From contig JALCSJ010000053.1 in the NCBI GenBank assembly GCA_022653215.1, positions 1-12,332 on the forward strand: a DNA stretch of 12,332 bases. Direction: 5' to 3'. The stretch is from Acidaminococcaceae bacterium. GTDB lineage: Bacteria; Bacillota; Negativicutes; Acidaminococcales; Acidaminococcaceae. Position numbers and translations under genes: made by a program. A model generated the notes under the pieces. It saw only the letters and a program-made list of their open reading frames with translations. It made no database searches and was not told the DNA's origin. Within the stretch, counting starts at the first letter, position 1. Every line of letters starts with the position of its first letter. Shown piece after piece: positions 6,681 through 12,332 of this stretch.

Positions 6681-7652
6681 ATGGACAAAATTACTATTAT
6701 TGTGCCTTGCTTTAATGAGCAGGAAGTTTTAGCGGCATTGTATGAAAAACTGCAAAGGGTAATTAGCACTGTTTCCGGCTGTGAGTTCACGTATCTTTTT
6801 ATAAATGACGGCAGCAAGGATGGCACTTTGAATATTATGCGGGATCTGTCTAAAAGGGACAGAAGGGTATCTTATTTAAGTTTTTCCCGAAACTTTGGCA
6901 AAGAAGCAGCTATGCTGGCTGGTCTGGATTATGCCGATGGTGACGCAGTTATTATTATGGACGCTGATTTACAGCATCCACCGGAATTAATCCCGGAAAT
7001 GGTGGAATACTGGCGGCAGGGTTATGAAGATGTTTGTGCCAAACGGAAAAACCGCAACGATGAAAGTTTCATGAAAAAACATCTGACAAGGATTTTCTAC
7101 GATATTCTGGAATGTGGCAGCAAAGTGCCTTTACAGCGCAATGTAGGGGATTTTCGTCTTTTGGATAAGCGCTGTGTAGGAGCTTTGCGTCTGCTTCGTG
7201 AGGAGCAGCGCTATACTAAGGGTATGTTCACCTGGATTGGCTACAAGAAAAAGGAAATATTTTTTGTGCCACAACCTAGGATGGCCGGAAAAACTACCTG
7301 GAATTACTGGTCTTTAATAAATCTGGCTTTGGAAGGTATTACTTCTTTTACGACAGTACCTTTGCGGCTTACGTCTCTTTTAGGTCTGTTTGTGTCTTTT
7401 GTGGCCATTTGTTATATGATTTATGTTTTCTTTGGTGCTTTAATTTATGGGGATCCTGTTGCCGGATATCCTACTATGTTGACGGTACTGTTGTTTTTGG
7501 GCGGGGTGCAGTTATTGTCTTTGGGTATTATTGGTGAATATTTGGGGCGGGTGTTTAACGAAAGCAAGCAGCGGCCTATTTATATTGTTGATGAATACAA
7601 TCAAAAAAAGCTTTTCTATGATGGTCAGAGACCGGTCAGAGAAAAGCCTTGA
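6681..7652 (+). CDS. GT2 family membrane glycosyltransferase, GtrB/CsbB/DPM1-like
   Basis: A predicted polyprenyl-phosphate glycosyltransferase that moves a sugar from a nucleotide sugar to undecaprenyl phosphate at the inner face of the membrane. It has 323 residues. The GT-A domain (about 1-220) has IIVPCFNEQEVL at the N-terminus, FINDGSKDG (D43), SRNFGKEAA and the metal-binding DADLQHP (D94, D96). It also has GDFRLLDKR, and RYTKGMFTWIGYK as the late catalytic segment. Two membrane helices follow at about 233-255 and 263-289, then GEYLGRVFNESKQRP and a cytosolic tail, as in CsbB and GtrB. The ATG at 6681 follows AGGGG (6669-6673) at 7 bases. It is 49 bases behind dusB and probably cotranscribed. 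The convergent gene behind it encodes a polytopic membrane protein that could be its partner. The sugar and final acceptor are unknown. Confidence 0.9.
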   Translation: MDKITIIVPCFNEQEVLAALYEKLQRVISTVSGCEFTYLFINDGSKDGTLNIMRDLSKRDRRVSYLSFSRNFGKEAAMLAGLDYADGDAVIIMDADLQHPPELIPEMVEYWRQGYEDVCAKRKNRNDESFMKKHLTRIFYDILECGSKVPLQRNVGDFRLLDKRCVGALRLLREEQRYTKGMFTWIGYKKKEIFFVPQPRMAGKTTWNYWSLINLALEGITSFTTVPLRLTSLLGLFVSFVAICYMIYVFFGALIYGDPVAGYPTMLTVLLFLGGVQLLSLGIIGEYLGRVFNESKQRPIYIVDEYNQKKLFYDGQRPVREKP

Positions 7653-7659
7653 GTATAAA

Positions 7660-7850
7660 AACTGTCCGGCGGATAATATTGGCAGGAGCATAGAGCAGGT
7701 TGGCTAATTTGCTACGCTGCTGAGCCGTGAACGAAGTGTATATCGGTTCGCAGCACCTATAGCGGGCCGATATACACATGAGTCGGCGATAGTAGCGAGA
7801 AAATTCACAACCTGCGACACAGCGACTGACAAATTATCCGCTGGACAGTT
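7660..7850. repeat. Large imperfect palindromic element A between convergent genes; terminator on the - strand
   Basis: A nested inverted structure of about 190 nt fills the gap between the GT2 gene and the DUF6056-like gene. Paired blocks from outside in: 7660-7677 with 7833-7850 (18 pairs, one G-U); GCAGGTTG (7695-7702) with CAACCTGC (7808-7815); AATTT (7706-7710) with AAATT (7801-7805); GCTAC (7711-7715) with GTAGC (7792-7796). The apical stem is 7736-7751 with 7762-7777 (16 pairs, two G-U) and a 10-base loop. Read on the - strand the outer stem is followed by a T-run (7661 down to 7657), so it should terminate the membrane protein gene; on the + strand the T-run is poor. Its core shares GCTACGC(T/G)GCT with the element behind lysS. 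It contains no convincing coding sequence. Confidence 0.75.
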
Positions 7851-7867
7851 CTAGTGTTATTTCAGCG

Positions 7868-9532
7868 TTATTTCAGTTTTATGCTTTGTAATCCATAATA
7901 AAGACGGGCACAGTTCTTAGCAAATTCACCGTCTACATCTCCGAAGTAAATGTGGCGCAGAACAGAAGTGCCGACAGATAGAGGCTTAACAGTTACATGG
8001 GTAGCACCGGCGGCCACTTGTTGAGCAATATATTGTTCACGGGCATTGTTTTCCTTATACAGAGTATAGGAGCCACTGAGAGTTTCTCCAGCCATGGGAA
8101 TAATTGCCAGGAATAGGACACAAGCCCAAAAAGTTTTTTGCCGGGGAAAAAGCAAAGAGTAATTTTTGCCAGCCTGTAGTAAAATTGCCATACAAATGAG
8201 CAGAAATACTACCGCACCATAGCCGGCCCTAGCAGGAAACTGAGGAGTGAAGAGCATGGCACCGTTATTGAGAACCGCCATAACCAACAGAATCATTAGA
8301 CGTTGGCAGGTGGTTTTATTTTTTACGTAGAAAGCCGGGGGTAATTTACGCCAAAGCTTATGTAAAGACAAAGTTTGCAGACAGAAGTATTGCTGACCAA
8401 GATTAAAGAGGGTAACACTGGCCAGAATAAATATCAGGACTGCTTCCGAACTGCTAAGAGCATAGGACAGTCGAATATAAAGAGTGTCATTGCCTAGCCC
8501 CAGAGGATTAATAATATAGTTGATAATGCCTCCGGTTAGCCAATGAGAGAAAAAATGTCCCGTCAGATTACTGATCACAAAGATGATAACAAATAAAACT
8601 TTAATATAAAAGCCCTTTTTCAAGTGAATATTTTTCTTGTCACCTACTAGGCTATCATTGCTGTACCAAAGCTTTAGGAGTAAGGTTATAAGCAGCAACA
8701 CCGGTAAAAGCCCCAAAAGAATTTGCACGTGGGCACCAATGAAATTGCCCAGGTTATTATACCAATGATTGTGAACTGTAGCAGCCCTGGCAAAATTGCC
8801 CGGTGCAACAAAAAGAATAAATGTACCTGTAAGGCAGCCTGCCCAACCGCTTAACATCCAGCGCTGCAGAGTGTTTCTTTTGTAAGCGTATATTACTGCA
8901 GCCGTTATGGTCAGAAACATAATCAGCACAGAGTTTTCTATAGTAATCGATGCGATTAAGGCTGCAGGAAAAAGTAGAAACTCACCAAGCAAAGGCATAG
9001 TAAACGGGGCAGGGCCGGATTGACGGATAAAATAAAGATGATAGGGTAGAAGAGCAATTAAAATCATCACCAAGGGCCAGAGATAATTGGCAGTGCCACA
9101 GGCCCAGATACAGGTAAAAGCATAATCCGGCAAAACAAACCAACTGCTTACGATAATAGTAGCTAAAAGCCATGGATTAAAAATGCGGGTAATCCGCCCT
9201 GTTCCATGCCAATAAATCAGAATCATAAGCAGACCATACATTAAACCATTGGCTAAAGCAAAATAGCCTTTACCCACAATATGAAAGAACTGCATAATGA
9301 AAACAGGTACGATTCTGCCACCCCACAACAAATAATGATTTTTTAGGGAAGGAAGCAGATCGGAAAATACCTGCAACTTTTGCTTGGTACCCCAGATGAA
9401 GGCATAGAGAAAATCGTCTCTTTGATAAGGGGTAAGATAGCTGAGAACAGCTATCAAAATACATAATAATATTAAAAGAACATATGAAATTCTGTAGGTT
9501 CTTTTTTTATTTAAATAAGAAAAACTCTGCAA
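7868..9532 (-). CDS. Polytopic membrane protein resembling DUF6056 / GT-C type glycosyltransferases
   Basis: A protein of about 554 residues with some eleven or twelve hydrophobic helices spread over its whole length and little soluble sequence. After the first helix comes PYQRDDFLYAF (acidic pair at about 39-40). Then follow a second conserved-looking block, YLLWGGRIVPVFIMQFF, and a run of helices. A first-loop acidic pair followed by a GR motif is typical of DUF6056 and of GT-C glycosyltransferases that use polyprenyl-linked sugars; the function here is inferred. The start is set at TTG 9532 because AAAGGA (9547-9542 on the - strand) lies 9 bases upstream. The longer frame to 9574 begins with TTG, GTG and ATG codons without a ribosome binding site. 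It converges on the GT2 gene with the palindromic element A between them, and has its own probable promoter. Confidence 0.75.
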   Translation of the reverse strand: MQSFSYLNKKRTYRISYVLLILLCILIAVLSYLTPYQRDDFLYAFIWGTKQKLQVFSDLLPSLKNHYLLWGGRIVPVFIMQFFHIVGKGYFALANGLMYGLLMILIYWHGTGRITRIFNPWLLATIIVSSWFVLPDYAFTCIWACGTANYLWPLVMILIALLPYHLYFIRQSGPAPFTMPLLGEFLLFPAALIASITIENSVLIMFLTITAAVIYAYKRNTLQRWMLSGWAGCLTGTFILFVAPGNFARAATVHNHWYNNLGNFIGAHVQILLGLLPVLLLITLLLKLWYSNDSLVGDKKNIHLKKGFYIKVLFVIIFVISNLTGHFFSHWLTGGIINYIINPLGLGNDTLYIRLSYALSSSEAVLIFILASVTLFNLGQQYFCLQTLSLHKLWRKLPPAFYVKNKTTCQRLMILLVMAVLNNGAMLFTPQFPARAGYGAVVFLLICMAILLQAGKNYSLLFPRQKTFWACVLFLAIIPMAGETLSGSYTLYKENNAREQYIAQQVAAGATHVTVKPLSVGTSVLRHIYFGDVDGEFAKNCARLYYGLQSIKLK

Positions 9533-9612
9533 GGTAAGGTATCCTTTCTCGATAAAAATGCACATCACCGGCAATAAGTCATAGCAATTGCGAATAACAA
9601 TTATACTAGTTT

Positions 9613-9643
9613 ATTATAACATAATGACACAGATATTTTACAA
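9613..9643 (-). promoter_or_regulatory. Candidate promoter for the DUF6056-like gene
   Basis: On the - strand TATAAT (9618-9613) is preceded by TGT, making an extended -10 (TGnTATAAT). TTGTAA (9643-9638) is a weak -35 at a 19-base spacing. Transcription would begin near 9606, giving a leader of about 74 bases to the TTG at 9532. The region between the two divergent genes is AT-rich and holds both promoters. Confidence 0.45.
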
Positions 9644-9707
9644 ATGAATTGAAGAAAAGCCGGGGCAGTTTTATTTATTTTTCCATTGTGCAATATTATG
9701 AGAAAGG

Positions 9708-9736
9708 TTGACAAGGGCAGGGATTAAAACTATAAT
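9708..9736 (+). promoter_or_regulatory. Consensus sigma-A promoter for greA-lysS
   Basis: TTGACA (9708-9713), a 17-base spacer and TATAAT (9731-9736) form an exact match to the housekeeping consensus. Transcription should begin near 9743, 36 bases ahead of the greA ATG, with AAAGGAG at 9764-9770. Strong constitutive expression is expected. Confidence 0.9.
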
Positions 9737-9778
9737 TGAGAAATATGGTATAAAACACTTGTTAAAGGAGTAAATAAA

Positions 9779-10291
9779 ATGAGTGAAGAAGAAACAATTT
9801 TAACTGCAGAAGGATTGCAAAAATTAGAAGACGAACTGGATAACCTTCGGTCTGTGAAAAGACAGGAAGTTTCCGAGCGTTTGAAAGTTGCTATTTCCTA
9901 TGGCGATATCAGCGAAAACTCTGAATACGATGATGCTAAAAATGAGCAGGCTTTCGTAGAAGGACGTATTCTTGTTTTGGAAAAAATGATACGCAATGCC
10001 AAGGTTATCGAAAACTCTGCTATCAGTAAAGAGATCGTGTCTTTAGGCTGCAAGGTAAAGATTAAAGATGTGGACAGTAAAGAAGAAGAGGAGTACACAG
10101 TAGTAGGTACAACGGAAGCAGATCCTATGGCTGATCCTCCCAAAATTTCCAACGAATCTCCTGTAGGCAAAGCCATTATCGGACAAAAAGTAGGCAAAAA
10201 AGTTATTGTCAAGACACCGGCCGGGGAATTCGCCTATAAAATTTTGGAAATTAATAAACCCAGAGCCAAAGCAAAAAGGAAGGCTAAATAA
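9779..10291 (+). CDS. greA: Transcription elongation factor GreA
   Basis: GreA enters the secondary channel of RNA polymerase and stimulates cleavage of backtracked transcripts. It has 170 residues, about a dozen more than the usual 158 or so. The N-terminal antiparallel coiled coil is at about 10-80. The tip sequence YGDISENSEYDDAK carries the catalytic acidic residues D43 and E46 (D41 and E44 in Escherichia coli). The C-terminal FKBP-like domain contains VGTTEADP, ISNESPVGKAIIGQKVG and FAYKILEI. It then ends in an extra basic tail rich in Lys, Arg and Ala. The ATG at 9779 is 8 bases behind AAAGGAG. It is the first gene after a consensus promoter, and lysS follows with its ribosome binding site starting at the greA stop codon, so the two form an operon. 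Confidence 0.97.
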   Translation: MSEEETILTAEGLQKLEDELDNLRSVKRQEVSERLKVAISYGDISENSEYDDAKNEQAFVEGRILVLEKMIRNAKVIENSAISKEIVSLGCKVKIKDVDSKEEEEYTVVGTTEADPMADPPKISNESPVGKAIIGQKVGKKVIVKTPAGEFAYKILEINKPRAKAKRKAK

Positions 10292-10302
10292 GGGGTGAGA
10301 CG

Positions 10303-11859
10303 ATGACAGAAGAAAATAAGGATAAGAATAAACCGCAACAAAACCAACAACAAAAAAACAACCGGCAAAATGCTCCTGAAAAGGCGCCTCTTACTGAGGA
10401 AGAAATTAATGAGCAAATGCAGGTCCGTATTGATAAGATGCATAAACTGGCCGAAGAAGGCATTCCGCCTTTTGGTCATAAGTTCCCCTGGACTCATCAT
10501 GCTAAAGATGTAGATGAGCACCTGGATGAACTGGAAGCTAATGAAACAGAAGTAAAATTAGCAGGACGCATTATGGCCATTAGAGGCCATGGCAAAACTG
10601 CTTTTATGGATTTAGTGGATAAAACAGGTAAGATTCAATTATATGTACGCAAAGACGTTTTGGGCGAAGAAAACTACGCTCTGGTTAAACTGATGGATAT
10701 CGGTGATATTGTAGGTGTGACCGGCAATGCTTTCCGTACTCATATGGGAGAAATCTCTGTCAGAGTGCACAAGCTGGAAATCCTCAGCAAGTCTTTACGG
10801 CCCTTGCCGGAAAAATGGCATGGATTAAAGGACGTAGAAATCCGCTATCGTCAGCGTTACCTGGATTTGATTGTTAATCCCGAAGTCAGAGAGACATTCG
10901 TAAAACGCAGCAAGATTATAAAGAGTGTTAGAGAAATATTAGATGGTGAAGACTTTTTGGAAGTAGAAACTCCTATTATGCATTCTATTGCCGGAGGTGC
11001 TGCTGCCAAACCTTTCATTACCTATCATAATGCTTTGGATATGCAATTATATTTGCGGGTTGCACCTGAGCTGTATTTAAAGAGATTAATCATCGGGGGC
11101 ATGGAAAGAGTCTATGAATTAGGCAGAGTGTTCCGTAATGAAGGTATCGATATTAAACACAATCCTGAATTTACTATTGTAGAAATTTATCAGGCTTATG
11201 CTGATTTCAATGATGTAATGGCTTTAACGGAAAAAATTGTTGCCGAAACTGCTCAAAAGGTTTTGGGAACCATGAAGATTACCTATGAAGATACTGAACT
11301 TGATTTGACACCTCCCTGGCCGAGAATGACTATGATAGAGGCAGTCAAGAAGTATGCCGGGGTAGACTTCACTAATGTTACAGATGTAGACGAAGCCAGA
11401 AAAATGGCTGACAGTGTTCATGTGGAATATGAAAAGACTTTCGGAGTCGGCAAGATTATTAATGCCTGCTTCGATGCTTATGCAGAAGAAAAACTGATTC
11501 AGCCTGTGTTTATTACAGGACATCCTAAGGAAATTTCTCCTTTGGCTAAGAGCAATGCCCAGAATCCTAATATAACAGATCGTTTTGAAGGATATATTTA
11601 CGGCAGAGAACTTTGTAATGGGTTCAGCGAATTAAATGATCCTATTGATCAGAAACAACGTTTCTTGAAACAAGTTGAAGAAAGAAATGCCGGGGATGAA
11701 GAAGCTAACATGATGGATGAAGATTATGTTACGGCTATGGAATACGGTCTTCCGCCCACAGGCGGGTTAGGTATTGGTATAGACAGACTGGTTATGCTGC
11801 TTACGAACAGTGTTTCCATTCGTGATGTATTGCTTTTCCCTCATATGAGAAAGAAGTAA
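10303..11859 (+). CDS. lysS: Lysyl-tRNA synthetase, class II
   Basis: This enzyme charges tRNA-Lys with lysine; it is a cytosolic dimer. It has 518 residues. The first 30 or so residues form a Gln/Asn/Lys-rich, low-complexity extension before the usual start region (EEINEQMQVRIDKMHKL). The OB-fold anticodon-binding domain covers about 75-165 (KLAGRIMAIRGHGKTAFMDL). The class II catalytic domain has motif 1 around FLEVETP (218-224) with HSIAGGAAAKPF, motif 2 with VFRNEG (R278) and motif 3 GGLGIGIDRLVMLL (487-500). The ATG at 10303 is 5 bases behind AGGGGTG (10291-10297), which overlaps the greA stop. A structured element with a T-run lies directly behind the gene. Confidence 0.98.
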   Translation: MTEENKDKNKPQQNQQQKNNRQNAPEKAPLTEEEINEQMQVRIDKMHKLAEEGIPPFGHKFPWTHHAKDVDEHLDELEANETEVKLAGRIMAIRGHGKTAFMDLVDKTGKIQLYVRKDVLGEENYALVKLMDIGDIVGVTGNAFRTHMGEISVRVHKLEILSKSLRPLPEKWHGLKDVEIRYRQRYLDLIVNPEVRETFVKRSKIIKSVREILDGEDFLEVETPIMHSIAGGAAAKPFITYHNALDMQLYLRVAPELYLKRLIIGGMERVYELGRVFRNEGIDIKHNPEFTIVEIYQAYADFNDVMALTEKIVAETAQKVLGTMKITYEDTELDLTPPWPRMTMIEAVKKYAGVDFTNVTDVDEARKMADSVHVEYEKTFGVGKIINACFDAYAEEKLIQPVFITGHPKEISPLAKSNAQNPNITDRFEGYIYGRELCNGFSELNDPIDQKQRFLKQVEERNAGDEEANMMDEDYVTAMEYGLPPTGGLGIGIDRLVMLLTNSVSIRDVLLFPHMRKK

Positions 11860-11865
11860 GAGAAC

Positions 11866-11987
11866 AGGCCTCCAGAAGCATGTTGTCTTTCCTACGGACG
11901 AGTCGCTACGCGGCTAAACGGCACTAAAGTGCCTACCGTTGTGCTTTACACGTCCCGGAAAGAAAAGCACACTTCTGGAGGCTTTTT
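11866..11987 (+). terminator. Structured element B: lysS terminator with a folded insert in its loop
   Basis: The closing stem GCCTCCAGAAG (11868-11878) with CTTCTGGAGGC (11972-11982), 11 perfect pairs, is followed by TTTTT (11983-11987), so it reads as an intrinsic terminator. However, its loop is 93 bases instead of a few. Inside, GTCTTTCC (11885-11892) can pair with the GGAAAGA at 11957-11963, and GGACG (11896-11900) with CGTCC (11951-11955). Two hairpins branch off: AGTCGC/GCGGCT with loop TAC (11901-11915), and GGCAC/GTGCC with loop TAAA (11920-11933), extended by AACG/CGTT. The result is a multibranched fold. The core GCTACGCGGCT (11905-11915) is 10 of 11 identical to 7711-7721 in element A. 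Confidence 0.75.
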
Positions 11988-12332
11988 GGTTATTGCGTTA
12001 CAGCCATTTTTGTTTCTTTTGTAACAGTTTTTCGAAAGAATTAGAACGACTAAAACAAAAATAAAGATAAAAGTTCGGAACAATACGAACAATAAAAATG
12101 TAGATAGTAAAAACTACGGAAAAAATATGAAAAAGCTAGAAGATTAGCAATTTTACGAGAAGAAATTGGTAAAGCAAATTTGAAAGCAAAAAAGTATGGG
12201 GAGAAGGCTGAAAAGGGTTAATTCGCATACTTGCAAAGAACGAGTGGTTATGATAATATATAAAAGCTCTCCCGAGAGGGAACGGGCAGCACCGAAAAAA
12301 TATTTTGACAAAATCTGAAAAAGATATTGACA
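11988..12332. other. 345-base region without a convincing gene
   Basis: This stretch is A-rich. No open frame with a start codon and ribosome binding site is present. Two overlapping frames give Lys-rich, protein-like stretches without start codons (12025-12219; see findings). There is a candidate promoter (TTGCAA at 12231-12236, 17 bases, TAATAT at 12254-12259) and a short GC-rich segment (12265-12289) that can form TCCC-GAGA-GGGA. The window ends with a tandem repeat carrying two TTGACA hexamers. No tRNA or rRNA sequence is seen. Confidence 0.6.
12294..12332 (+). repeat. Tandem 23-bp-spaced repeat with two TTGACA hexamers, probable promoter region
   Basis: The segment starting GAAAAAATATTTTGACA at 12294 recurs as GAAAAAGATATTGACA at 12317, which runs into the window edge. 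Each copy ends in TTGACA (12305-12310 and 12327-12332). The first hexamer has no -10 within the window at proper spacing; for the second a -10 would fall outside. Tandem -35 elements upstream of a strongly expressed unit would fit, but what follows cannot be seen. Confidence 0.5.

Noticed and set aside
7745..7757. GGTTCG motif resembling a tRNA T-arm
   Set aside because: No acceptor, D or anticodon stems can be built around it; it belongs to the apical stem of element A.
7856..7877. Tandem 11-bp repeat GTTATTTCAG(C) at the 3' end of the DUF6056-like gene
   Set aside because: Only two copies, covering the stop codon; likely a small slippage duplication without further meaning.
1..12332. CRISPR array, insertion sequence or tRNA genes
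   Set aside because: No regularly spaced repeats, no transposase-like frame with terminal repeats and no tRNA cloverleaf were seen on either strand.

Overview
The window is a chromosomal housekeeping segment of a Gram-positive-lineage bacterium (Bacillota). The order tilS-hpt-ftsH, then coaX-dusB, then greA-lysS is the one found in many low-to-mid GC Firmicutes. Strong purine-rich ribosome binding sites, consensus sigma-A promoters and GTG/TTG starts fit this. The style suggests Negativicutes or Clostridia, but genus cannot be fixed from the sequence alone.

Layout on the + strand: the 3' part of tilS (entering from the left edge), hpt overlapping its end, and ftsH closed by a perfect 12-bp hairpin terminator. 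Next come birA and bioY, preceded by an inverted GTTAAC-N15-GTTAAC element that looks like the biotin operator. coaX has a probable promoter in the end of bioY and ends at a strong terminator. dusB starts directly behind that terminator and is followed by a membrane-anchored GT2 glycosyltransferase of the GtrB/CsbB/DPM1 type. On the - strand, facing the GT2 gene, is a large multi-pass membrane protein resembling DUF6056 / GT-C proteins. Divergent from it, behind a consensus promoter (TTGACA-N17-TATAAT), lie greA and lysS on the + strand. The last ~345 bases hold no convincing gene and end in two TTGACA hexamers within a 23-bp-spaced repeat, possibly the start of a promoter region (perhaps rRNA) continuing beyond the window.

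How the genes work together: tilS/hpt/ftsH is a conserved cluster for tRNA-Ile2 modification, purine salvage and membrane proteolysis. birA and bioY form a biotin sensing, ligation and uptake unit, probably autoregulated. coaX makes the first committed CoA intermediate. dusB modifies tRNA, and greA/lysS support transcription and translation. The GT2 plus the opposing polytopic membrane protein could be two parts of a polyprenyl-linked glycosylation system.

The main non-gene novelty is a pair of large structured palindromic elements (about 190 and 122 nt). They sit at the 3' ends of the GT2/DUF6056 pair and of lysS. Both carry a shared GCTACGC(T/G)GCT core, and each is built into, or inserted in the loop of, a rho-independent terminator.
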